The position numbers and the translations under genes were made by a program. Below are positions 56,378-64,000 of a stretch of 64,000 nucleotides of DNA, piece after piece (positions within the stretch are counted from its first letter, which is position 1; the number at the start of each line of letters is the position of its first letter). Source of the DNA: Marinimicrococcus sp033875255 (GTDB taxonomy: Bacteria; Pseudomonadota; Alphaproteobacteria; Geminicoccales; Geminicoccaceae). The notes under the pieces were generated by a model. It was given only the letters and a program-made list of their open reading frames with translations, had not been told where the DNA came from and did not search any database. The DNA lies in NCBI GenBank assembly GCA_033875255.1, contig JAWZSN010000016.1:62001-126000 (forward strand). The letters run 5' to 3'.

Positions 56378-57697
56378 TCAAACAACATTCGCCCCCCGGA
56401 AAGAAGGGGTAGCCAGGGGGATATGGGGGGCGAAGCACATCCGTACACCTCCGGGACAGGAAGCCGCATCCGCCAACGGCGAGAAAGCCGCCGCTCCCTC
56501 CTCCCGGACCGCCGGCAGGGCTTCCACCGCGGCCGCCGGCACGCCCTGCCGGCGCAGCGTCGCGCGGGTCCCGGGCGCCAGCATGGCCCGGCCGGCCGGC
56601 CCCGCGGCGGCCACCTCGATGCGGCGGTCGGTCGCGGTGCTGGCGATCCTGAAGCGCCCGTCCCAAAGCGTCTCCCCGCCGGGCTCGAGCCACCCGCGCT
56701 GGGCGATGCGGCCGGCCTCGCGGCATGCGGCGAACCGACGCCCGGCCGCAGCCACCCGGCAACCGCCCGCCGTCCGGCTGCCGGTCCCGCCCGGCATCGC
56801 CAGCCATTGCGCGAGGCGCGCCACCTGCTCGCCGCGCGGCGGCAGGCTGCGGCCGCCGACGCTGGTCAGGATCCGCGCCAGCACGCGCGCCCGTCCGGCC
56901 GGCTCGAGGGCGGCCAGCGCCGGTCGCTCGCAGCGCACGAAGCCCAGCGGATGGACGCTCGCATGGGCGGCGAGGAAGGCGGCGTCGGCGAGATCCTCGG
57001 CGCGGCGCCGGGCGGCCATCTCGGAGCCGAGCGCCAGCCACGGCTCCGGCGCGAAGTCGGCGCTGCGGCGCAGCCTGCCCCGCGCGAACCGCTCCTCGCC
57101 GTTGCTCGGATCCTCGATCCATGCCTGGCCGGCCGCCGCGAGGCTCGCCACGAGGCGGTCCTTGGGCACCTCCAGCAGCGGACGGAGAAGGCGCAGGCCC
57201 TCGATCTCGCGAATTGCCGGGATGCCGGCGAGGCCGGCCGCGCCGCTCTTCCGCTCGGCCCGCATGGCGACCGTCTCGGCCTGGTCGTCGCGGTGGTGGG
57301 CGAGGAGGAGATGGAGGCTGCCCTGCCCGCGGCAGGCTTCGGCGAGGAGCGCGTGGCGCGCCTCGCGGGCATGGCGCTGGATCCCGGTCGACGGCTTGGG
57401 GCCGGTCCAGCGGAGGATCCGGGCCGCGACGCCGCGGGCGGCGAGCCAGCCGCGGACCTGTGCCGCTTCGCCGGCCGAGGCCGCGCGCAGGCCGTGATCG
57501 ACGATCAGCGCCAGGACTCTGCCGCCGCGGACCCCGGCCCAGCCGGCGGCGAGCAGGGCCAGGGCCATGCTGTCGGCGCCGCCCGAGACGCCGACGGCCA
57601 GGAGCGGGTAGCGCTCGAACGGGCCGAGGCGCTCCATCAGGCCGGCGAACTCGCCGGCTGTCAGGGGTGCCGGCACGGCCCGCCCGGTCTCAGCCAC
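56378..57697 (-). CDS. tilS: tRNA(Ile)-lysidine synthase
   Basis: Adds lysine to C34 of tRNA-Ile(CAU), making it read AUA. The 439-aa protein opens with the PP-loop AVGVSGGADSMALALLA. It has the family block LLLAHHRDDQAETVAMR and RLLRPLLEVPKDRLVASL. The C-terminal half is less conserved. GTG 57697 is chosen because it overlaps the cpoB stop by 8 bp, giving translational coupling. The stop lies 112 bp from the ftsH start. Confidence 0.92.
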   Translation of the reverse strand: MAETGRAVPAPLTAGEFAGLMERLGPFERYPLLAVGVSGGADSMALALLAAGWAGVRGGRVLALIVDHGLRAASAGEAAQVRGWLAARGVAARILRWTGPKPSTGIQRHAREARHALLAEACRGQGSLHLLLAHHRDDQAETVAMRAERKSGAAGLAGIPAIREIEGLRLLRPLLEVPKDRLVASLAAAGQAWIEDPSNGEERFARGRLRRSADFAPEPWLALGSEMAARRRAEDLADAAFLAAHASVHPLGFVRCERPALAALEPAGRARVLARILTSVGGRSLPPRGEQVARLAQWLAMPGGTGSRTAGGCRVAAAGRRFAACREAGRIAQRGWLEPGGETLWDGRFRIASTATDRRIEVAAAGPAGRAMLAPGTRATLRRQGVPAAAVEALPAVREEGAAAFSPLADAASCPGGVRMCFAPHIPLATPSFRGANVV

Positions 57698-58529
57698 ATC
57701 CGGCGGCAGCGCGCTCCCGCACCAGCGCCTGCTTGATCGCCGCGGGGGCACCCGGGTGCCGCTTGTCGAGCTCGCTATAGGTCTGGCAGGCCTTCTCCTT
57801 GTCACCCAGCGCATTGAGCGACATGCCGAGCTTGAGGAGATTGTCGGGCGCCTTGGTCGCCTCGCCGCCATAGGCCTGGTAGTTGCGCGCGAAGGTCGCG
57901 GCGGCCTTCTGGTAGTCCTTGCTGAAATAGTAGGTCTCGCCCAGCCAGTACGAGGCGTTGGGCGCCAGGCGATCCTCGGGATAGTCCGCGAGGAAGCTCT
58001 GGAAGATCTGCTCCGCACCCTGCCAGTTGCCGGTCTGCAGCAGGGTCAGCGCCTGGTCGTAGCGCGCCTGGGCGCCCTCGACCGGGGTGACCCGGGCCTG
58101 CTGCTGCGGCGGGGTCGCGGCGTTGCCCGGCAGCGTGCCGAGGGAGTTGCTGCCCGGTGCGGCGGCCGTCGCCCGTGCCGGCGGCTGGGTGCCCGGCTGC
58201 GCCGGCGTCGCGGCGGGCGCCGCCCGCGACCCGTCGACGGCGCTCAGCCGCCGGTCGACATCGCCCAGGAGCTGGTCGTAGCGCCCCTGGAGGCGGCGCT
58301 GCTCGTACTCGAGCTCCTCGATGCGGCCGCGCATGCGGCGCAGCTCTTCCTCGAGCTGCATGACCCGGGCGGCGACCGCCGCCGGGCCTTGCGGGGCGGC
58401 CTGGACCGGCTGGGCCGGCACCAGGCCCTGCTGGGCCATGGCGCCGCCCGCCAGCAGGGCGAGCACGGCCGCGAGCGGCGCTGCGCGAAGGCGGCGCCGG
58501 CGGCTCGGGTTCGTTCCTGCCGCCTTCAT
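57690..58529 (-). CDS. cpoB: Tol-Pal system protein CpoB (YbgF)
   Basis: Periplasmic coordinator of outer-membrane constriction with peptidoglycan synthesis. The 279-aa protein has a signal peptide ending AGGAMA, a coiled coil (RVMQLEEELRRMRGRIEELEYEQRRLQGRYDQLL, about residues 55-92), a Pro/Ala linker and C-terminal TPRs (ARYDQALTLLQTGNWQGAEQIF onward). Its ATG shares a base with the pal stop. It follows pal in the usual order. Confidence 0.93.
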   Translation of the reverse strand: MKAAGTNPSRRRRLRAAPLAAVLALLAGGAMAQQGLVPAQPVQAAPQGPAAVAARVMQLEEELRRMRGRIEELEYEQRRLQGRYDQLLGDVDRRLSAVDGSRAAPAATPAQPGTQPPARATAAAPGSNSLGTLPGNAATPPQQQARVTPVEGAQARYDQALTLLQTGNWQGAEQIFQSFLADYPEDRLAPNASYWLGETYYFSKDYQKAAATFARNYQAYGGEATKAPDNLLKLGMSLNALGDKEKACQTYSELDKRHPGAPAAIKQALVRERAAAGCG

Positions 58530-59077
58530 CAGTTGGTGACGTTGACCACGGTGACGGCGCGCCGGTTCAAGGCGTAGGCGCTGTCGTTCTGGCCGTCGTC
58601 GAGGGGACGCTCCTCGCCATAGGAGAGGGTGAGGATGCGGTTGGAGGAGACGCCCGAGGCCGTCAGGTAGTTCTTGGCGGCGGCGGCGCGGCGCTCGCCG
58701 AGGGCGAGATTGTACTCGCGCGTGCCGCGCTGGTCGGCATGGCCCTCGATGGTCACCGTCACGTTGGGGAACTGCTGCAGCCAGGCGGTCTGGCGGTCGA
58801 GGGTCTGGCGCGCGGCATCGTCGATGCTCGAGCTGTCGTAGGCGAAGAACACCCGGTCGCCGACATTGACCTCGAGGTCTTCCTGGCTGCCGGGGCCGAC
58901 ATTGCCCATGGCCGAGCCGCTGCCGCCCAGATCGGACGAGCCGATCCCCGACATGCCGCCCAGCCCGCCGGCGCTGCCCGCGCCGCCGGTGCTGTCGGTC
59001 ATGCTGTCGCTCGTCGAGCTGCAGGCCGCGAGAAGGAGCGCCGCAGCGCCCATGGACAACAATTTCAGCTTCATCAT
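58529..59077 (-). CDS. pal: Peptidoglycan-associated lipoprotein Pal
   Basis: Outer-membrane lipoprotein that binds peptidoglycan and TolB. The 182-aa protein has a lipobox LLLAAC (Cys near residue 19), a Gly/Ser-rich linker and an OmpA-like domain with FFAYDSSSIDDAARQTL and VTIEGHADQRGTREYNLALGERRA, where Asp and Arg contact diaminopimelate. The first of two Met codons is taken as start. It ends by overlapping cpoB. Confidence 0.96.
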   Translation of the reverse strand: MMKLKLLSMGAAALLLAACSSTSDSMTDSTGGAGSAGGLGGMSGIGSSDLGGSGSAMGNVGPGSQEDLEVNVGDRVFFAYDSSSIDDAARQTLDRQTAWLQQFPNVTVTIEGHADQRGTREYNLALGERRAAAAKNYLTASGVSSNRILTLSYGEERPLDDGQNDSAYALNRRAVTVVNVTN

Positions 59078-59173
59078 GTGATCCTCAGACGTCGGAGCTA
59101 ACGCGGCGGTCGGCACGTCCGGAGCCATCTGCGGCACGAATAACGGCATCGCTGGCCCCGCGCCGCGGCCGGA

Positions 59174-60493
59174 TCAAGGAAGCAGAGGCGACCAGTCGGG
59201 GTCCGAACCATCCTGCGGTGTCGGAACTTCCCGCTCGTTATAGCCGGTGATATCAACAGTGAACAGGCGGACTCGATTGCCCGAGCTGCGATAGAAAAGG
59301 ATGACCCGGCCATTGGGCGACCAGGTCGGATTCTCCTCCTCGAAGCTCCGGGTGAGCAGGCGCTCGTCGCTGCCGTCGGGCCGCATGATCCCGGTGTGGA
59401 ACTGCCCGCCCTGGATCTTGGTGAAGGCGATGAGATCGCCGCGCGGCGACCATTCCGGGCTGCCGTAGCGCCCCGAGCCGAAGCTGATCCGCTGCGCCCC
59501 GCCGCCGCTGGCGCTCATCACGTAGAGATGCGGCGCGCCGCCCCGGTCCGAATTGAAGACGATCCGCCTGCCGTCCGGCGAGAAGCTGGGCGAGGTGTCG
59601 ATGGCCGCGTTGTCGGTGAGCCGGCGGCTGCGCCGCGAGGCCACGTCGTAGGCGAAGATGTCGGAATTGCCGCCCTGCGCCATGGTGACCAGAAGCGTCC
59701 GGCCGTCGGCCGAGAAGCGCGGGCTGAAGGTCATGCCGGCAAAGTCGCCGAGCACCGACTCGCGGCCGCCGGCGATGTCGCGCATGAAGACGCGCGGCTG
59801 CTGCCCGCGATAGGCCATGTAGGCGACCTGCCGTGTGTCCGGCGAGATCCGCGGGGTCAGCACGAGGTCGCGGCCGTCGGTCAGGAAGGCGTGGTTGGCG
59901 CCGTCCTGGTCCATGATGGCGATGCGCTTGATGCGCCGTTTGGCCGGCCCGCTCTCGCTGACATAGACGATGCGGGTGTCGAAATAGCCGCTCTCGCCGG
60001 TCAGCCGCTGATAGACCGCGTCGGCGATCTTGTGGGCGAGCCGCCGCCACTGGCTGGCCGCCGCGTCGAAGCGCAGCCCCACCAGCTGGTTGCCGCCGAA
60101 CACGTCCCACAGGCGGAACTCGACGATCACCGCCGGTCCGTTGCTGCGCACCAGGCCGGTCACCAGCGCCTGGGCGTTGACCTGCCGCCAGTCGGCGAAG
60201 CGGGGCAGCTCGCGCATCTCCTCGGCGCTCTGGATATAGGCGCGCCGGTCGATGGTGCGGAACAGGCCCGAGCTGTCGAGGTCGGCGCCGATCACCTGGG
60301 CGATGGCCTCGCCCAGCTCGCGTGCCTGGGGCCCGTCGCCGGCCAGGGGGCTGATGGCGATCGGCATCGGCTCGACGAAGCCGCGGGTGATGTCGAGCTC
60401 GAGCTGGGCCCGGGCGGGGCCGGCCACAAGTCCGCCGGCGCCGAGTGCTGCAGCACCGATGAAGGCACGGCGGGAGAGCGGGGGCATCGTCAT
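59174..60493 (-). CDS. tolB: Tol-Pal system protein TolB
   Basis: Periplasmic protein that links Pal to TolA. The 439-aa protein has an N-terminal domain and a six-bladed WD40-like propeller (SPDTRQVAYMAYRGQQP, FSPRFSADGRTLLVTMAQGG, FSPDGRRIVFNSDRGGAPH, WSPRGDLIAFTKIQGG and similar blades). Unusually, the signal begins SRRAFIGAAALGAGG, which is a twin-arginine motif rather than a simple Sec signal. The next gene upstream, tolA, ends 128 bp away with a stem-loop between. Confidence 0.95.
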   Translation of the reverse strand: MTMPPLSRRAFIGAAALGAGGLVAGPARAQLELDITRGFVEPMPIAISPLAGDGPQARELGEAIAQVIGADLDSSGLFRTIDRRAYIQSAEEMRELPRFADWRQVNAQALVTGLVRSNGPAVIVEFRLWDVFGGNQLVGLRFDAAASQWRRLAHKIADAVYQRLTGESGYFDTRIVYVSESGPAKRRIKRIAIMDQDGANHAFLTDGRDLVLTPRISPDTRQVAYMAYRGQQPRVFMRDIAGGRESVLGDFAGMTFSPRFSADGRTLLVTMAQGGNSDIFAYDVASRRSRRLTDNAAIDTSPSFSPDGRRIVFNSDRGGAPHLYVMSASGGGAQRISFGSGRYGSPEWSPRGDLIAFTKIQGGQFHTGIMRPDGSDERLLTRSFEEENPTWSPNGRVILFYRSSGNRVRLFTVDITGYNEREVPTPQDGSDPDWSPLLP

Positions 60494-60533
60494 CCGGCTG
60501 GCGCGTCCTGTGCGAGGGGTTGGCCCGGCCGAA

Positions 60534-60550
60534 GCCCGCCTGTGGCGGGC
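60534..60550. other. Stem-loop between tolA and tolB
   Basis: GCCCGCC (60534-60540) pairs perfectly with GGCGGGC (60544-60550) around a 3-nt loop in the tolA-tolB gap. It might attenuate transcription inside the Tol operon; there is no T-tract. Confidence 0.4.
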
Positions 60551-60620
60551 CCGGCACTTGCGGCGATGGCGCGGAACGGTGCCGCGGTCAAGGCCGCTGC
60601 ACCGGGAGTGCTGCGGCGGC

Positions 60621-61823
60621 TCATCCGCTCAGCGCGTCCTTCGGGTAGAAGGTCATCAGCATCTCGCGCCACTGGTCGTACTTCTCGGCCGGCAGGGTGA
60701 GCCTGCAGCTCAGCACCGCCCGCTGGGCACTCTCCGCCACGGTGCGGAAGGTCGGGTCGGCAGAAAGCCGCGCCCGATCCTCGATGGCCACGCCGTTGAC
60801 GCTGCCGTCACGGTTCATGCTGATGCGCAGCTTGACCTGCATCTGGTCGATGTCGCGCAGCCCCGCGGGGATGCTCCAGCAGGCCTCGATCTGCCGCCGC
60901 ACGGCGCTGATCTCGGCCATCGACAGCTTGCTGTCGCCACGGCTCGTCCCTGCCGCCTGCGGTGCCGGATCGGCACGGCCGGTACCGGGGCTGGCCTGCT
61001 CCGCCTGGACCCGCTTCTCCTGCTGCTGAACGCTCTTGAGCAGCGCGGCGAAGCTGTCCTCCTTGGGCGGCTCCTCCTTCTTCGGCTCGGGCTTGGGCTC
61101 GGCCTTCTTGGGCTCGGGCTCCTTCTTCGGCTCGGGCTTGGGCTCGACCTTCTTGGGCTCGGGCTCTTTCTTGGGCTCGGGCTTGGGCTCGGCCTTCTTG
61201 GGCTCGGGCTCTTTCTTCGGCTCGGGCTTGGGCTCGGCCTTCTTGGGCTCGGGCTCCTTTTTTGGCTCGGGCTTGGGCTCGGCCTTCTTGGGCTCGGGCT
61301 CCTTTTTTGGCTCGGGCTTGGGCTCGGCCTTCTTGGGCTCGGGCTCCTTTTTCGGCTCGGGCTTGGGCTCGACCTTCTTGGGCTCGGGCTTGGGCTCCTC
61401 CGGCTTGGGAGCGGCCGCGAGCTTTTCCTCGGTACGCGGCTTGGGCGCCGGCGCCGGGGGTGGCGGCACGGCGGCCGCTTCCTTGGGAGGCTGTGGCGGC
61501 GGCGCCGGAGCAGGCTCGGGCGCCTTCTTCGGCGGGGCGGCCGGCTTGGGCTCGACCTTCGGCTCGGGGCGGGTCGTGGGGTTGGGACTCGCGGCCTCGC
61601 GCTTGGGCTGGGGCGCCGCCTCGGCCGGCCTGGCGGCTGGCGCCTTGCCCGGCGCCGCGGTCACCACCTCGACGCTGATCGCGTCGTCCATCGGCAGCTG
61701 CTGGGCGCTGCGCGGCATGCCGATGAGCAGCACCAGCGCCAGCAGGACGTGAAAGACGCCCGAGGCGATCAGTGCGCGGCGCATCGTCCCTCGCATCCGC
61801 TCGCGCGATGCGGCGGCCGGCAC
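60621..61823 (-). CDS. tolA: Cell-envelope integrity protein TolA
   Basis: Inner-membrane protein spanning the periplasm between TolQR and TolB/Pal. The 400-aa protein has one N-terminal span (ALIASGVFHVLLALVLLIG), a long Pro/Lys/Glu domain and a C-terminal TonB/TolA-like domain (EISAVRRQIEACWSIPAG, QMQVKLRISMNRDGSV). Residues 152-241 are six copies of a 15-residue EPKPEPKKEPEPKK(A/V) unit. GTG 61823 is 4 bp after the tolR stop; ATG 61796 or 61784 would also keep the span. Confidence 0.92.
   Translation of the reverse strand: MPAAASRERMRGTMRRALIASGVFHVLLALVLLIGMPRSAQQLPMDDAISVEVVTAAPGKAPAARPAEAAPQPKREAASPNPTTRPEPKVEPKPAAPPKKAPEPAPAPPPQPPKEAAAVPPPPAPAPKPRTEEKLAAAPKPEEPKPEPKKVEPKPEPKKEPEPKKAEPKPEPKKEPEPKKAEPKPEPKKEPEPKKAEPKPEPKKEPEPKKAEPKPEPKKEPEPKKVEPKPEPKKEPEPKKAEPKPEPKKEEPPKEDSFAALLKSVQQQEKRVQAEQASPGTGRADPAPQAAGTSRGDSKLSMAEISAVRRQIEACWSIPAGLRDIDQMQVKLRISMNRDGSVNGVAIEDRARLSADPTFRTVAESAQRAVLSCRLTLPAEKYDQWREMLMTFYPKDALSG
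61101..61370 (-). repeat. 45-bp tandem repeats in tolA
   Basis: Six in-frame 45-bp units encoding EPKPEPKKEPEPKK plus Ala or Val, with partial units on both sides. The copies differ by a few synonymous changes (CTT/CTC and TTC/TTT on the plus strand), so unit number can probably change by slippage or recombination without frameshift. Confidence 0.9.
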
Positions 61824-61827
61824 TGGC

Positions 61828-62301
61828 TCATCGGGTCTGGCCGCCGGGCAGGGCGGCGGTGCGCGCCGCCGGCGCCTCGGTGAGCAGCGCCACCTTGGCG
61901 AAGCCCGCCTGGTTGATGGCGCTCACCACCGCCATGATGCGGCCATAGTCGATCGCCTTGTCGCCGCGCACGAAGATCCGCGCATTGGGGTTGCGCTCGG
62001 TGACCGCCAGCAGGCGCGGCCCGAGCCCTTCCAGCTCGATGGCGCTCTCCTGGACGTAGATCTTCCCGTCCGCGGCCACGGTCACGCTCAGGGGCTCGTC
62101 CTGCCCGGGGAGCGGCGAGCTGGTGGCCTGCGGCAGGTCGACGGCGACGCCCGTGGTCAGCAGCGGCGCCGTCACCATGAACACGATGAGCAGCACCAGC
62201 ATCACGTCGACCATCGGCGTGACGTTGATCTCGGAGAAGCCGCGGCGCCGGCGGCGCCCGTTGCGCCTGCCGCGCCCACCGGCCATTGCGGTGCCAGCCA
62301 T
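61828..62301 (-). CDS. tolR: TolR (ExbD-type) protein
   Basis: Inner-membrane subunit of the proton-driven TolQR motor. The 157-aa protein has a basic N-terminus, one span with the proton-path Asp in EINVTPMVDVMLVLLIVFMVT, and a periplasmic domain. It starts one base after the tolQ stop. The C-terminus is Ala/Pro-rich and short. Confidence 0.95.
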   Translation of the reverse strand: MAGTAMAGGRGRRNGRRRRRGFSEINVTPMVDVMLVLLIVFMVTAPLLTTGVAVDLPQATSSPLPGQDEPLSVTVAADGKIYVQESAIELEGLGPRLLAVTERNPNARIFVRGDKAIDYGRIMAVVSAINQAGFAKVALLTEAPAARTAALPGGQTR

Positions 62302-62302
62302 G

Positions 62303-63025
<723 letters not shown>

Positions 63026-63215
63026 GACGTTTTTTCTCGGAGCCCGTCGTCCGGCCGCGGGCAAGCTCGGCCGCCGACAGCATGGTTGTCGCGATGTGGG
63101 AGTCCGTGGACTCCGGAGCCGGATATGTCTCACCGAACGCGGCGCGCGTCAAATGCCCAACGCGGTGTCGCGGCCGGAGCGGCGCAACCCCCCGGCTCCC
63201 ACACTGTGCCTCATA

Positions 63216-63656
63216 TCAACGGGCCGCGGCCCCCTCAAGCGGCGCTGCAGCCGCACACCCGGCGATCAGGTGTCGCACCGCCGCGGGAAGCCGGCGCGGC
63301 CGCAGGTCGGCGCCGAGGAAGACGAGGGTCACCGCGACCGCGACCAGGACCTGCCCGTCGCGACGCACCTCCTGGAGCATCTCCAGCCGCGCCCCGGCGG
63401 TGTCGGTGATGCTGGTGACGATCTCCAGCAGATCGTCGAGACGCGCCGGCGCCCGGTAGTCGGCGCTGCAGCGGCGCACCGCGAACATGCCGCCATGCGC
63501 CGTCATGAGGCCGTTATGGTCGAGGCCGCGGTCGCGCAGCAGCTCGGTGCGTGCCCGCTCCGCGAACTTCAGGTAGTTGGCGTAGTAGACGATGCCGCCG
63601 GCGTCGGTGTCCTCGTAATAGACCCGCACGAGGTGGCGATGGGCGGCCCCGCTCAC
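63216..63656 (-). CDS. ybgC: Tol-Pal-associated acyl-CoA thioesterase YbgC
   Basis: A 146-aa hotdog-fold thioesterase. VRVYYEDTDAGGIVYYANYLKFAERARTE carries the catalytic Asp and Tyr of the 4-hydroxybenzoyl-CoA thioesterase subgroup. The start GTG overlaps the ruvB stop (GTGA). It heads the Tol block as usual. Confidence 0.94.
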   Translation of the reverse strand: MSGAAHRHLVRVYYEDTDAGGIVYYANYLKFAERARTELLRDRGLDHNGLMTAHGGMFAVRRCSADYRAPARLDDLLEIVTSITDTAGARLEMLQEVRRDGQVLVAVAVTLVFLGADLRPRRLPAAVRHLIAGCAAAAPLEGAAAR

Positions 63657-64000
63657 TTGCCGCCCTCCTCGAACAGGCCCGGCTGGCCGGGGACCGGGCT
63701 GGGGGCGGTGAGACCCAGATGGCGCCAGGCCTGCAAGGTCAGCAGCCGGCCGCGCGGGGTGCGCTGCAGCAGGCCCTGCTGGAGAAGAAACGGCTCGACC
63801 GTCTCCTCGAGCGTATCGCGCTGCTCGGAGAGCGCTGCCGCCAGGGTCTCGATGCCGACCGGCCCGCCGCCATAGTTGAGCGCGATGGCCCGGAGATAGC
63901 GGCGGTCGAGGCTGTCGAGACCGACCGCGTCGACCTCCAGCCGGCCCAGCGCCAGGTCGGCGGTGGCGGCGTCGACCGGCAGGCGGCCGGCCACGGTGGC
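63653..64000 (-). CDS. ruvB: Holliday junction helicase RuvB, C-terminal part
   Basis: Only the C-terminal end of RuvB lies in the window; the frame runs off the right edge. The visible 116 residues match the winged-helix DNA-binding domain: LEVDAVGLDSLDRRYLRAIALNYGGGPVGIETLAAALSEQRDTLEE, then LLQQGLLQRTPRGRLLT. The ATPase domain is outside. The stop overlaps the ybgC start by 4 bp. Confidence 0.94.
   Translation of the reverse strand, partial: ATVAGRLPVDAATADLALGRLEVDAVGLDSLDRRYLRAIALNYGGGPVGIETLAAALSEQRDTLEETVEPFLLQQGLLQRTPRGRLLTLQAWRHLGLTAPSPVPGQPGLFEEGGK

Noticed and set aside
61075..61400. CRISPR-like repeats
   Set aside because: The 45-bp units are directly adjacent, in frame and code for the TolA Pro/Lys/Glu domain, with no spacers.

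Overview
The window is 64 kb of very GC-rich chromosomal DNA, densely packed and almost entirely coding, with codon third positions dominated by G/C. The gene content points to an alphaproteobacterium, probably a Rhodospirillales- or Geminicoccales-like lineage. The evidence is an RpoH-type sigma factor with the RpoH box, the block ruvB-ybgC-tolQ-tolR-tolA-tolB-pal-cpoB-tilS-ftsH in the usual alphaproteobacterial order, a UbiH-family hydroxylase and several Tat-exported proteins. I cannot fix the genus from sequence alone. No tRNA, rRNA, CRISPR array, phage gene or insertion sequence was recognised.

Layout: 0-5 kb holds rnhB, an unknown gene, mutS and a Tat-exported polysaccharide-lyase-like protein. 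5.0-6.6 kb is the only large non-coding stretch. It carries five tandem copies of a 262-bp repeat, each built around a GC-rich inverted repeat. 6.6-12.9 kb has a fused FAD/Fe-S dehydrogenase, an EF-hand protein, a second divergent FtsH and an HtpX-like protease. 13-16 kb is a sugar-acid operon (macro-domain protein, KDG kinase, KDGal kinase, KDPGal aldolase). 16-22.5 kb holds envelope, stress and housekeeping genes: a peptidoglycan-binding protein, a universal stress protein, a UbiH-like hydroxylase, rpoH, a beta-ketoadipyl-CoA thiolase, panC and tatA.

22.7-32 kb is a catabolic island. A five-gene minus-strand operon (iolG-like dehydrogenase, HpcH/HpaI aldolase, 2-hydroxyacid dehydrogenase, Gfo/Idh/MocA oxidoreductase, SAF-domain oxidoreductase) faces iolD-iolE. 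This looks like inositol or related polyol catabolism, but iolB and iolC are not next to it. 32.4-37.8 kb pairs an unusual FecR-TPR-beta-barrel fusion with a CHASE2 nucleotide cyclase. 37.9-41 kb has a prepilin peptidase and a secretin without the rest of a type II system. 41.2-45 kb is an operon of an APH-type kinase, its DUF6285-like partner, an acyl-CoA dehydrogenase, a NIPSNAP protein and an SDR. This recalls ACAD10/11 metabolism of hydroxylated acyl chains. 45-54 kb is mixed: acyltransferase, CelD-like GNAT, acylphosphatase, old yellow enzyme, agmatinase, small lipoprotein, HlyU, DMT transporter, EVE protein and AbrB-type membrane protein. 54-64 kb is the Tol-Pal block, read right to left from ruvB to ftsH.

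The candidates for something undescribed are the 262-bp repeat array, the FecR-TPR-barrel/CHASE2-cyclase pair, and the polyol operon with its SAF-domain oxidoreductase.
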